NCBI RefSeq assembly: GCF_014138435.1
Contig: NZ_JACJIM010000007.1
Coordinates: 62,001-126,000, forward strand
From: Methylobacterium fujisawaense
GTDB taxonomy: Bacteria; Pseudomonadota; Alphaproteobacteria; Rhizobiales; Beijerinckiaceae
Length of the DNA stretch: 64,000 nt
Direction of reading: 5' to 3'
This document shows positions 37,515 to 46,077 of this stretch, one piece after another. The notes beneath the pieces are model-generated. The model worked only from the letters and a program-made list of their open reading frames with translations. It was not told the DNA's origin and ran no database searches. Within the stretch, counting starts at the first letter, position 1; each line of letters starts with the position of its first letter. The position numbers were made by a program, and so were the translations under genes.

Positions 37515-40500
37515 ATGCGCGCATCGGGACGGCCTCCGTACTCCCACCGTGACCCCGCCCGCCCCGTCCGCGGCGGCGACCGCTCGGGCCTCTCCCTGGG
37601 AGCCCTGGCGCACCGGCTGATGGCGCTCCGCGCGAGCCTCACCCGCCGCCTGTCCGGCTCCCCGGCCGGACTCCCCGCCCGCCCGTCCTACGGTGCCCCC
37701 GGGCGCCGGGCGGAGCCGAGCTGGCTCACGCCGCCGGGCGCGATGGTCGGCCGCGAGGCCGCCGAGCGCGCCCCGCGCGCGGCCGCGCCCGAACCGCACT
37801 GGCCGGACCAGGTCTTCGACGACCGGGCGAGCCTCGACGCCCTGGATGCGCCGGCCTTCGAGAGCCGGATCGACCGCAGCGCGTCCTCGCCGGGCGTGCT
37901 GGTGCGCCAGCCGCGTCGCCCCGCCGCCATCGCCCCCGAGGGCGTGCCGGCCGGTGCGCCGGTCGCCGCCCCGGTCCAGGCCGCCGCCCCCTCGGCCGTG
38001 CGCTACACCCGCACCCCCGATTCGGTCCTGCAGGAGCGCCGCCAGCGCGCCCTTGAGGCCGAGCGCGTCGCCCTGGAGCGCGCCCGCGCCGAGGCGCAGG
38101 CGGCCGCCCTCGCCCTGGAGACCGAGCGGGCCGCCCGCGAGGAGGCCGAGCGGGAGCGCATCGCGCACGAGCAGACCGCCGCCGAGGCGGCGGAGCGCGT
38201 CGCCGTCATGCCGGTCCCGCCCGAAGCCGCCGCGCCGGACGCGGAGCCGGTGCCCCTGTGGCGCCAGCCCTTCGTCGCCCCGCCGGGCGTCCGCTTCTTC
38301 CGCACGCCGGATCGCCGCCCGGTCCGGCCCGCCGTCGAGCTGGCCGCGTCCACGGCGGTGATCGCCCCCGTCGCGGCGGCGCCTTTCGTCGCCGAGAGCG
38401 TCGAAACCGTCGCCGAGGCCCCGGCCCGCGACTGGTCCGACCTGCCCGACTGGTCCGAGGTCCAGCCCTGGTTCGACGGCGGCGACTGGTCGTCCGTCGA
38501 GGCCTGGTCGGCCCTGGAGGCGCAGTCCGCCGAGGCGCCCCCGGCCCCGGAGGCCGTCGCCGCGCCGGCGGCGTCCGACGAGCGCTTCGTCTCGATGCCC
38601 CTCGACATCTCGCACCTGCGCTCGCTGCCGCCGCGGCCGGTCTACGTGCTCGACCGGCTCGTGCGGTTCGACCAGCCGCCGCGCCCCGCCGACGGGCAGG
38701 ATAACGGCACGGATTCCGGCCCGCGGACCGAGGAGGCCGCCGCGATCCGGAGCGCCTTCCTGCCCCCCGCCGCGGCCCCGGCCTCCGGCCTGTCGCTGGT
38801 CTTCGGTCCCGGCAGCGCCGCCGCCGAGCCTCCGGCCGCGCCGGTCTCCGAGGCTCCGCGCCGGGCCCCGGCGCTGAGCGCCATGGCGGCCCGGGCGGCG
38901 ATCCGCGCGGCCGGCCAGCCGAGCACCCTCCCGCCGGCGCCCCCGGCCCAGCCCGAAGCCGTCCCGGCCCCGGTTGCGGCCGCGCCGGCCGCCGCGCGCG
39001 CCGAAGCCGAGCGCGTGGTGATCCCGATGACCCCGCGCCCGGTCCTGCTCCGGGGCAAGCTGGCGCCGCAGCCCGAGCCGGTCGAAGCCGAGGTTGAGAG
39101 CGAGGCCGAGCCCGTCGCGGACGAGCCGTCCGAGCCGGTCGCCGCCCTGCCGGCCCCCGCGCCGGTTGCGGTCCCGCTCGTCGCGCCCCGCGCCCACCTG
39201 ATCCCGGCCGGCCGCCATCTCGAGATCGCGCCGATCGAGAACGCCGATTACGAGCTGCCGTCCCTCGAACTGCTCGCCCTGCCGGCGCCGGGCGGCAGCG
39301 AGGAGGTCGATGCCGACGTGCTGGAGCAGAACGCCCTCAACCTGCAGCAGACGGTCCAGGATTTCGGCGTGCGCGGCGACATCCTGGCGGTGCGGCCGGG
39401 CCCGGTCGTCACCCTCTACGAGCTGGAGCCGGCACCGGGCACCAAGTCCAGCCGCGTCATCGGCCTGTCGGACGACATCGCCCGGTCGATGTCGGCGGTC
39501 TCGGCCCGCGTCGCGGTGGTGCCCGGCCGGAACGTCATCGGCATCGAGCTGCCGAACGAGACCCGCGAGACGGTGTATCTGCGCGAGCTCCTCTCGTCGG
39601 CCGACTTCGCCGAGAGCAAGCACAAGCTGGCCCTGTGCCTGGGCAAGAACATCGGCGGCGAGCCGATCATCGCCGACCTCGCGCGCATGCCGCACCTGCT
39701 GGTGGCCGGCACCACCGGCTCGGGCAAGTCGGTGGCGATCAACACCATGATCCTGTCGCTGCTCTACCGGCTGAAGCCGGAGGAGTGCCGGCTGATCATG
39801 GTCGATCCGAAGATGCTGGAACTGTCGGTCTACGACGGCATCCCGCACCTGCTCTCCCCCGTGGTCATCGACCCCAAGAAGGCGGTCATCGCCCTCAAAT
39901 GGGCCGTGCGCGAGATGGAGGAGCGCTACAAGAAGATGGCCAAGATCGCCGTCCGGAACATCGACGGCTACAACGCCCGCATGAAGGAGGCCCGCGACAA
40001 GGGCGAGACCATCACGCGCACGATCCAGACCGGCTTCGACCGCCACACCGGCGAGGCCGTGTTCGAAGAGGAGGCGATGGACCTGGCGCCGCTGCCGTAC
40101 ATCGTGATCGTGGTCGACGAGATGGCCGACCTGATGATGGTGGCCGGCAAGGACATCGAGGGGGCGATCCAGCGCCTGGCGCAGATGGCGCGGGCGGCGG
40201 GCATCCACCTGATCATGGCGACGCAGCGGCCTTCGGTGGACGTGATCACCGGGACGATCAAGGCGAACTTCCCGACCCGGATCAGCTTCCAGGTGACGAG
40301 CAAGATCGACTCGCGCACGATCCTGGGCGAGATGGGCGCCGAGCAGCTTCTGGGCCAGGGCGACATGCTGTTCATGGCCGGCGGCGGGCGCACGACCCGG
40401 GTGCACGGGCCGTTCTGCTCGGACAGCGAGGTCGAGACCGTCGTGGCGCACCTCAAGCGCCAGGGCCGTCCCAGCTACCTCGACGCCGTCACGGCCGACG

Positions 40501-40871
40501 ATTCGCCCGAGGAGCCCGCCAAGGAGGGCGGCCGGTCGGGCCGGGGCAAGGCCGCCGCGGCCGACAAGGCCGAGCGCGGCGACGAGCCCGAGGAGGAGGC
40601 CCCCGTCTTCGACATCGGCGCTTTCGCGGCGGCGACCGGCGGCGAGTCCGACGACCTGTACAAGCAGGCGATCGAGGTGGTGCTGCGCGACCAGAAGGCG
40701 TCGACGAGCTACATCCAGCGCCGTCTGCAGATCGGCTACAACCGCGCCGCCTCGATCATGGAGCGGATGGAGATCGAGGGGATCGTCGGCCCGGCCAACC
40801 ATGCCGGCAAGCGCGAGATCCTGGTCGCCGGCGCAGCCCACATGTCGAGCGGCGTGTACGACGACGAGTGA
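37515..40871 (+). CDS. ftsK: FtsK/SpoIIIE-type DNA translocase lacking membrane helices
   Basis: A 1118-residue protein. The C-terminal half is a complete FtsK motor: alpha domain from about 595 (EEVDADVLEQNALNLQQTVQDFG), Walker A GTTGSGKS at 732-739, Walker B IVIVVDEMAD at 863-872, and the gamma winged helix that reads KOPS sites near 1049-1110 (DDLYKQAIEVVLRDQKASTSYIQRR). It pumps chromosome DNA at the division site and activates XerCD. The first 590 residues are Ala/Pro-rich with a short coiled coil (ERRQRALEAERVALERARAEAQ) and no transmembrane segment, unlike classical FtsK with four. A tryptophan hexad repeat is at 307-331. lolA follows. Confidence 0.93.
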   Translation: MRASGRPPYSHRDPARPVRGGDRSGLSLGALAHRLMALRASLTRRLSGSPAGLPARPSYGAPGRRAEPSWLTPPGAMVGREAAERAPRAAAPEPHWPDQVFDDRASLDALDAPAFESRIDRSASSPGVLVRQPRRPAAIAPEGVPAGAPVAAPVQAAAPSAVRYTRTPDSVLQERRQRALEAERVALERARAEAQAAALALETERAAREEAERERIAHEQTAAEAAERVAVMPVPPEAAAPDAEPVPLWRQPFVAPPGVRFFRTPDRRPVRPAVELAASTAVIAPVAAAPFVAESVETVAEAPARDWSDLPDWSEVQPWFDGGDWSSVEAWSALEAQSAEAPPAPEAVAAPAASDERFVSMPLDISHLRSLPPRPVYVLDRLVRFDQPPRPADGQDNGTDSGPRTEEAAAIRSAFLPPAAAPASGLSLVFGPGSAAAEPPAAPVSEAPRRAPALSAMAARAAIRAAGQPSTLPPAPPAQPEAVPAPVAAAPAAARAEAERVVIPMTPRPVLLRGKLAPQPEPVEAEVESEAEPVADEPSEPVAALPAPAPVAVPLVAPRAHLIPAGRHLEIAPIENADYELPSLELLALPAPGGSEEVDADVLEQNALNLQQTVQDFGVRGDILAVRPGPVVTLYELEPAPGTKSSRVIGLSDDIARSMSAVSARVAVVPGRNVIGIELPNETRETVYLRELLSSADFAESKHKLALCLGKNIGGEPIIADLARMPHLLVAGTTGSGKSVAINTMILSLLYRLKPEECRLIMVDPKMLELSVYDGIPHLLSPVVIDPKKAVIALKWAVREMEERYKKMAKIAVRNIDGYNARMKEARDKGETITRTIQTGFDRHTGEAVFEEEAMDLAPLPYIVIVVDEMADLMMVAGKDIEGAIQRLAQMARAAGIHLIMATQRPSVDVITGTIKANFPTRISFQVTSKIDSRTILGEMGAEQLLGQGDMLFMAGGGRTTRVHGPFCSDSEVETVVAHLKRQGRPSYLDAVTADDSPEEPAKEGGRSGRGKAAAADKAERGDEPEEEAPVFDIGAFAAATGGESDDLYKQAIEVVLRDQKASTSYIQRRLQIGYNRAASIMERMEIEGIVGPANHAGKREILVAGAAHMSSGVYDDE

Positions 40872-40883
40872 GACGCCGCGCCC

Positions 40884-40911
40884 CGGGCCGCTCCCCCATG
40901 GGGGCGGCCCG
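40884..40911 (+). terminator. hairpin after ftsK
   Basis: CGGGCCGCTCCC-CCAT-GGGGGCGGCCCG forms a 12-bp stem (one G-T pair) 12 bp after the ftsK stop. There is no T-run after it. It probably ends or protects the ftsK message ahead of lolA. Confidence 0.55.
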
Positions 40912-40965
40912 GACGTCGCATCTTCGCCACAGGGCGGGGTTCTAACGGGCCGCTGCGAAACCCGT

Positions 40966-41064
40966 CCCGTCCGTGAGAGCGGAGCGAAGCAGCCCAGGGC
41001 AGCGCGCCGTCCGGCACCGTGGAGCTCCTGGGTTGCCGCGCGCCGCTCGCGCAGACGACGGGGG
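40966..41064. repeat. intergenic repeat, AGCGAAGC...GGGCAGCGCG family, copy 2
   Basis: The left arm runs through GAGCGGAGCGAAGCAGCCCAGG and the right arm through CCTGGGTTGCCGCGCGCCGC, giving an imperfect long hairpin. The core AGCGAAGC-CC-GGGCAGCGCG is shared with the copy at 10309-10399. It lies between ftsK and lolA. Confidence 0.65.
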
Positions 41065-41154
41065 GCGCGACGTCTTCACCCGCTCGCTGACGTCACGTTC
41101 CGCTTTCCCTTTGCCGCCGGAGCCCACGCCGTGGTTCCCCAGGAGACTCTGCCG

Positions 41155-42051
41155 ATGATCGGCCGCCGCATCCGCACAGCCGGCTCCCTGATCGCCGCCG
41201 GGCTGTGGCTCGCGACCGCCAACCCGGCCGAGGCGCAGGTGGGCGCCTTCATCGACAGCCTGTTCGGCCACAAGGAGGAGCCCGCGCCGCAGCCCGAGGC
41301 TGCCCCGCCGGCCCCCGCGCCGGCCAAGAAGCCCGCGCCCAAGGCCAAGGAGGCGAGCAAGGACTCGGGCAAGGACACGAAGGCGGCCAATGCCAAGTCC
41401 GGCAAGGCCGAGCACAAGGCCGCCGAGCCCAAGGTCGCGGCGGTGGGCGCGCCGACGGCGATCGCCCCCGGCGAGCCCGCGGATGCCGCGACGCTGCTCG
41501 CCCAGGCCAACGCCTACTTCAACGGGATCAACACCCTGACGGGCAACTTCATGCAGATCGGCGCCGATGGGCGCCGGATCGGCGGCAAGCTGACGCTGGC
41601 CAAGCCCGGCCGCCTGCGCTTCGACTACGACCAGCCCTCGCCGCTCGAGGTGATCGCCGACGGCACCTCGGTGGCGGTGCGCGACCGCAAGCTCAACACG
41701 CAGGACCTCTACTTCATCGCCCAGACGCCGCTGAAATTCCTGCTGCGCGAGAAGATCGACCTCGCCCGCGACCTCACCGTCACCGACGTGGCCAACGATC
41801 CGGGCGGCGTCCGCATCAGCCTGGAGGACCGCGCCACCCTCGGCGGCACCTCGAAGATCCAGCTGTTCTTCGATGCCGACGTGAAGACCCTGTCGCAGTG
41901 GCGGATCACCGATCCGCAGGGCTACATCACGACGGTGACGCTCTCGAACCTCCAGAAGGGCAAGAGCGTCGACGGCAACCTGTTCTTCATCAATTACGGG
42001 CGTGCCGAGGACAAGGCCGTGCAGCAGCAGATCCAGCAAGCGCAGCCCTAG
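41155..42051 (+). CDS. lolA: outer-membrane lipoprotein carrier protein LolA
   Basis: A 298-residue periplasmic protein. The signal peptide (GRRIRTAGSLIAAGLWLATANPAEA) is followed by a long Ala/Pro/Lys linker (about residues 38-100) that most LolA proteins lack. The LolA half-barrel starts at ATLLAQANAYFNGINTLTGNFMQ, with RLRFDYDQPSPLEVIADG and the DLYFIAQTPLKFLL hydrophobic patch. LolA shuttles lipoproteins from the inner to the outer membrane. It lies next to ftsK and xth, an order I associate with Rhizobiales. The ATG at 41155 has an aggag ribosome site. Confidence 0.92.
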   Translation: MIGRRIRTAGSLIAAGLWLATANPAEAQVGAFIDSLFGHKEEPAPQPEAAPPAPAPAKKPAPKAKEASKDSGKDTKAANAKSGKAEHKAAEPKVAAVGAPTAIAPGEPADAATLLAQANAYFNGINTLTGNFMQIGADGRRIGGKLTLAKPGRLRFDYDQPSPLEVIADGTSVAVRDRKLNTQDLYFIAQTPLKFLLREKIDLARDLTVTDVANDPGGVRISLEDRATLGGTSKIQLFFDADVKTLSQWRITDPQGYITTVTLSNLQKGKSVDGNLFFINYGRAEDKAVQQQIQQAQP

Positions 42052-42060
42052 GGGGCGCCC

Positions 42061-42801
42061 TCAGGCCGCCTTCGCGCCGAGGCCGTCGAGGCCGATGGGG
42101 CGCCAGCGGTCGAGCTCCCGGTCGATCGCCCCCTCGGTGCCGCGCAGGAACTCCGCGGCCGTCAGGCCCGGCGGGACGGCCGTGAGGTAGCTCACCACCA
42201 CGGTCCCGGCCCGGGTCGCCATGCCCCCCGGCCAGAACAGCCCGGAATTCAGCGCCACCGGCACCACCGGCAGGCCGAGCCGTCCGTAGAGCAGCTCGAC
42301 GCCGCGCTTGAAGCGCAGCGGCGCGTCGATGCCGCCGCGGGTGCCTTCCGGAAAGATCAGCACCGACCGGCCCGCCGCGACAGCGGCGCGGCCCTCGTCG
42401 ATCATGGTGCGCAAGGCCTGCGTGCCGTTGCCGCGGTCGATGACGATCATCGGCGAGCGTCGCAGGAACCAGCCGACCACCGGGATCGCCAGCAGCTCCC
42501 GCTTGGCGACGATCGCCACGTCCGGCACCAGCACCAGGAAGGCGAGGGTCTCCCAGGTCGACTGGTGGTTGGCGACGATCAGGCAGGGCTTGGCCGGCAG
42601 GTGCTGGCGGCCCTCCTCCACGTAGCGCAGGCCGACGATGTGCCGGAGCCCGGCCAGGATGCCGCGCGCCCAGAGGCGCGTCGCCCGTCGGATCGGCCGC
42701 TCGGGGGACCCCGACAGGAGGAAGACCGCGAGCGGCGCGAGGAACAGGGTGGTCCAGGCGGCCCAGTAGGCGGCGAACAGGAGCGAGCGGGCATGTGCCA
42801 T
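42061..42801 (-). CDS. plsC: 1-acyl-sn-glycerol-3-phosphate acyltransferase
   Basis: A 246-residue membrane-bound acyltransferase that makes phosphatidic acid from lysophosphatidate. The N-terminal helix (SLLFAAYWAAWTTLFLAPLAVFLL) anchors it. The catalytic block is NHQSTWE (H79), which has Glu in place of the usual Asp of the HX4D motif. The glycerophosphate-binding block is FPEGTRGG. Length fits the PlsC family. It is convergent with lolA (9 bp between stops). The ATG at 42801 was chosen because it begins the membrane helix. Confidence 0.9.
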   Translation of the reverse strand: MAHARSLLFAAYWAAWTTLFLAPLAVFLLSGSPERPIRRATRLWARGILAGLRHIVGLRYVEEGRQHLPAKPCLIVANHQSTWETLAFLVLVPDVAIVAKRELLAIPVVGWFLRRSPMIVIDRGNGTQALRTMIDEGRAAVAAGRSVLIFPEGTRGGIDAPLRFKRGVELLYGRLGLPVVPVALNSGLFWPGGMATRAGTVVVSYLTAVPPGLTAAEFLRGTEGAIDRELDRWRPIGLDGLGAKAA

Positions 42802-42961
42802 GGCGGCGCCTCGACGAGGGGCCCGGGACAGGGCAGGGCACGGGCATAGCGCCTGCCGGGCACCGACGCACGGCATTTCGCGCCGCCGGCGTCGAGCGGA
42901 CTGTCGCGGCCCGCGAAATCGGCTATCGGAGCGCACCTCCGACCGAACCCCGGCGCCGCCC

Positions 42962-43771
42962 GTGCAGCTCACCGTCACCACCTGGAACATCAACTCGGTG
43001 CGCCTGCGCATCGACCTCGTGCTGCGCTTCCTGGCCGAGCACAAGCCGGACGTGCTCTGCCTCCAGGAGACCAAATGCCCGGACGACGCCTTCCCGCTGA
43101 AGGCCCTGCGCGGCTCGGGCTACGAGCACGTGATGTTCGCCGGGCAGAAGGGCTACAACGGCGTCGCGATCCTCTCCCGCTTCCCCCTGCACACCCGCGC
43201 CGTGATGGGGTTCTGCGAGCGCCAGGATGCCCGCCACATCTCGGCGGTGCTGGGGCCGGAAGCGGGGGCCGCCGCCGGCATCGTGCTGCACGATTTCTAC
43301 GTCCCGGCCGGCGGCGACGTGCCGGACCGCGACCTCAACCCGAAATTCGCCCACAAGCTCGACTTCCTGTCCGAACTGCGCGCCTGGGGTGGCAAGCGCG
43401 TCTCCGGGCCGGCGATCCTCGTGGGCGACCTCAACGTCGCGCCCCTGGAGCACGACGTCTGGTCGCACAAGCAGCTCCTCGACGTGGTCAGCCACACGCC
43501 CGTGGAGACCGAGGCGCTGGAGGTCCTGCGCGGGGAGGCGGGGTGGATCGACGCGGCGCGCCACCTCACCCCGGAGCCCGAGAAGATCTACACGTGGTGG
43601 AGCTACCGCTCCCCCGATTGGTCGGCGGCCAACAAGGGGCGGCGCCTGGACCACGCCTGGGTGTCCCCGGACCTCGCCGGGACGGTCCGCAAGGTGGAGG
43701 TGCTGCGCGAGGCCCGCGCCTGGGAGCGTCCCTCCGACCACGCGCCGGTCACCCTGACCCTCGAACTCTGA
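42962..43771 (+). CDS. xth: exodeoxyribonuclease III
   Basis: A 269-residue endonuclease/exonuclease/phosphatase-fold enzyme that cuts at abasic sites and trims 3' ends in base-excision repair. Key blocks are TTWNINSVRLR at the N-terminus, LCLQETK (metal Glu), GDLNVAPLEHDVW, RLDHAWVS and the terminal SDHAPVTLTL. It starts at GTG 42962, directly before QLTVTTWN. It is divergent from plsC. Confidence 0.93.
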   Translation: MQLTVTTWNINSVRLRIDLVLRFLAEHKPDVLCLQETKCPDDAFPLKALRGSGYEHVMFAGQKGYNGVAILSRFPLHTRAVMGFCERQDARHISAVLGPEAGAAAGIVLHDFYVPAGGDVPDRDLNPKFAHKLDFLSELRAWGGKRVSGPAILVGDLNVAPLEHDVWSHKQLLDVVSHTPVETEALEVLRGEAGWIDAARHLTPEPEKIYTWWSYRSPDWSAANKGRRLDHAWVSPDLAGTVRKVEVLREARAWERPSDHAPVTLTLEL

Positions 43772-43845
43772 TCCGGCGCCCGCACGGAACCGGGGTGCGG
43801 TCCGAGCATTGCCCGCTCACGAACCCGTGACGTGAGCGAGCCCCG

Positions 43846-43944
43846 ATGCGCAAGATCCTGATCGCCTTCCTCCTCCCCAAGGTCGTCTCCTTCCTGCGCC
43901 GCCGCTACGGCGGCCCGCATTCCGGGCGCACCCGCGCCTTCTGA
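43846..43944 (+). CDS. possible 32-residue basic amphipathic peptide
   Basis: A short frame encodes MRKILIAFLLPKVVSFLRRR followed by YGG and a polar tail. The N-terminal 16 residues form a short hydrophobic/amphipathic helix and the rest is strongly basic. A weak purine-rich site (gagcgag) precedes the ATG. I know no family; the strong codon bias typical of the genome and the clean start and stop suggest it may be real, but at this length chance is possible. Confidence 0.35.
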   Translation: MRKILIAFLLPKVVSFLRRRYGGPHSGRTRAF

Positions 43945-44047
43945 GACGGTTCGGTACCCTCGCCCGGCCTGTGACGGCCGGGCGCAGGCGGCGGCCCTGG
44001 AGGCAGCCCTAGATCCCGTGGATCGCCCACGACCCGGAGCCTCCCCG

Positions 44048-44926
44048 ATGACCGACGATCCGCGCGAGGCCGGGCCGCAGCCGCCCTTTCCCGGCGACCA
44101 GCAGCAGCCCCGGCCGGGCCTGACCTCCAAGATGACGCCGCGGCCCGACCACGGCGAGGACAGCTATGTCGGCAAGGGGCTCCTCACGGGCCACGCGGCG
44201 CTGATCACCGGCGGCGATTCCGGCATAGGCCGGGCTGTGGCCATCGCGTATGCCCGCGAAGGCGCCGACGTGGCGATCTCCTATCTCGACGTCGAGCAGG
44301 AGGATGCCGAGGACACGAAGGCCTGGGTCGAGAAGGCCGGCCGGCGCTGCCTGCTCCTTCCCGGCGACATCCGCGACGAGGACCATTGTCGCGACCTCGT
44401 GGCGAGGACCGTGGCGGCGTTCGGGCGCCTCGACGTCCTCGTGAACAACGCCGCCGCCCAGGTGGTGAACGACAGCCTCGACGACGTGAAGGCTCCCGAC
44501 ATCGAGGGCTCGTTCCGCGCCAACGTCTTCGCCATGTACCACCTCGCCCAGGCCGCGGTGCCGCACATGAAGCCCGGGGGGGCGATCGTGAACAGCACGA
44601 GCGTGCAGGCCAAGGTCGCCGATCCCAGCATGCTGATCTACGCCGCCACCAAGGGCGCGATCGCGAGTCTGACCATCGGCTTGTCGAACCTGCTGGCGCC
44701 GAAGGGGATCCGGGTGAACTGCGTCGCCCCGGGGCCGGTCTGGACGCCGATCCAGCCGATCGTGAAGAGTCCGGAGCAGATCGAGCAGCTCGGCGCGCAG
44801 ACCCCGCTCGGCCGCGCCGGCCAGCCCGCGGAACTCGCTCCGGCCTACGTGCTGCTCGCCTCCCGCGAGGGCAGCTACATGTCCGGGGCGCTGGTGCCGG
44901 TCACCGGCGGCATCCCGATGCTCTGA
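44048..44926 (+). CDS. SDR family oxidoreductase, YhdF/general-stress type
   Basis: A 292-residue SDR with the roughly 45-residue N-terminal extension (proline-rich, KMTPRPDHGEDSYVGKG) typical of the YhdF/GsiB-associated stress SDR subgroup. The cofactor motif is TGGDSGIGR and the active-site Tyr-x3-Lys is YAATK. The usual NNAG appears as NNAAAQ. The C-terminus (GSYMSGALVPVTGGIPML) is also typical. The substrate is unknown. Confidence 0.9.
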   Translation: MTDDPREAGPQPPFPGDQQQPRPGLTSKMTPRPDHGEDSYVGKGLLTGHAALITGGDSGIGRAVAIAYAREGADVAISYLDVEQEDAEDTKAWVEKAGRRCLLLPGDIRDEDHCRDLVARTVAAFGRLDVLVNNAAAQVVNDSLDDVKAPDIEGSFRANVFAMYHLAQAAVPHMKPGGAIVNSTSVQAKVADPSMLIYAATKGAIASLTIGLSNLLAPKGIRVNCVAPGPVWTPIQPIVKSPEQIEQLGAQTPLGRAGQPAELAPAYVLLASREGSYMSGALVPVTGGIPML

Positions 44927-44998
44927 GCGCCGGGTCCGCGCGGAGGCTCGAGCCCATCTCCGCATCCCGAGAGGGGGAAGCCGCCTCGGTCGTGTCGG

Positions 44999-45043
44999 CG
45001 CGCCTGTCGGCCGCCGCGGACCGGCCGGCGGCCGACAGGCGCG
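44999..45043. repeat. perfect 18-bp inverted repeat between two SDR genes
   Basis: Arms 44999-45016 and 45026-45043 are perfectly complementary (core GCGCCTGTCGGCCGCCG) around a 9-base loop. It lies 70 bp after one SDR gene and 160 bp before the next, both rightward. No T-run follows. A GC-rich terminator is the simplest reading. Confidence 0.7.
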
Positions 45044-45203
45044 ACGGCGCCCGCGCGATGCATGGGACATCGACGGCGGATCGGTTTTCAACGGCGGGAG
45101 GGACCTGTAGGTGTCCCGGGCTTGGCCTGCGGCGGTCGCACCGCTGCGGACCCGAACGCCGCGTCGCGCCATCCGGGTGCGGCCGCCCCCGACGGAGACG
45201 ACG

Positions 45204-45986
45204 ATGAGCGATGCCCAGACCCGGACCGCACTGGTGACGGGGGCTGCCCGCGGCATCGGGCTCGCCACCGCGACCCGCTTCCTCGCGGACGGCTGGAACG
45301 TCGCCCTGCTCGATATCGACGGTCCGGGCGTGGCCGCGGCGACGGAGCGGCTCGGCCGTCCGGAGGCCGCGCTGGCGGTGACGGCCGACGTCTCCGAGCC
45401 CGAGGCGGTCGCGGCGGCGATCCGGCAGGTCGGCGACCGGTTCGGGCGGCTCGACGCCCTGGTCAACAATGCCGGCATCGCGATCTTCAAGCCGCTGATG
45501 GAGACCACCTTTGCGGACTGGTCGCGGGTGCTGGCGGTCAACCTGTCCGGTCCGTTCCTGTGCACGCAGGCCGCCGTGCCGCTCCTGTCCGAGCGCGGCG
45601 GGGCGATCGTGAACGTCACCTCGATCTCGGGCCTGCGCGCCTCGACCCTGCGGACGGCCTACGGCACCAGCAAGGCGGCGCTCGCGCAGCTCACCCAGCA
45701 GCAGGCCGTCGAGTTGGCGCGCTGGGGCATCCGCGTGAACGCCGTCGCCCCCGGCCCGGTGGATACCGCGATGGCCAAGGCGGTCCACAGCCCGGAGATC
45801 CGGGCGGATTATCACGACACCGTCCCGCTCGGCCGCTACGGGCTGGAGACGGAACTCGCGGAGGCGATCGTCTTCCTCTGCTCGGAGCGCGCCTCCTACA
45901 TCACCGGCCAGCAACTCGCCGTCGACGGCGGTTTCGAGGCGACGGGCATCGGCCTGAAGACCCTGCGCGGCGGACGGAACGCCTGA
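45204..45986 (+). CDS. SDR family oxidoreductase (FabG-like)
   Basis: A 260-residue classical SDR. TGAARGIGLA near residue 13 binds the cofactor, LVNNAGIAIF follows, and the catalytic residues are in NVTSISGLRAS (Ser) and YGTSKAAL (Tyr/Lys). The C-terminal SYITGQQLAVDGGF is the usual tetramer-interface signature. D42 in LLDIDG suggests NAD preference. The substrate is unknown. I chose the ATG at 45204; upstream starts would add an arginine-rich stretch. Confidence 0.9.
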   Translation: MSDAQTRTALVTGAARGIGLATATRFLADGWNVALLDIDGPGVAAATERLGRPEAALAVTADVSEPEAVAAAIRQVGDRFGRLDALVNNAGIAIFKPLMETTFADWSRVLAVNLSGPFLCTQAAVPLLSERGGAIVNVTSISGLRASTLRTAYGTSKAALAQLTQQQAVELARWGIRVNAVAPGPVDTAMAKAVHSPEIRADYHDTVPLGRYGLETELAEAIVFLCSERASYITGQQLAVDGGFEATGIGLKTLRGGRNA

Positions 45987-46077
45987 GCCCGCTGCAGGGC
46001 CGGATCTCCCGGTTTCGGACAGGGTTCGTTAACCCTGCCGCCGTAGCCCCGAAGCTTGGTCAACAGGCGCGGGTGCC

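Noticed and set aside
37458..40841. A long leftward open frame opposite ftsK
   Set aside because: Translation is compositionally biased with no motif; the sense strand carries the complete FtsK motor with Walker motifs.
46020..46037. Small hairpin CAGGGTT-CGTT-AACCCTG as a terminator
   Set aside because: Only a 7-bp stem with AT at the base of the loop and no T-run; too weak to list on its own.
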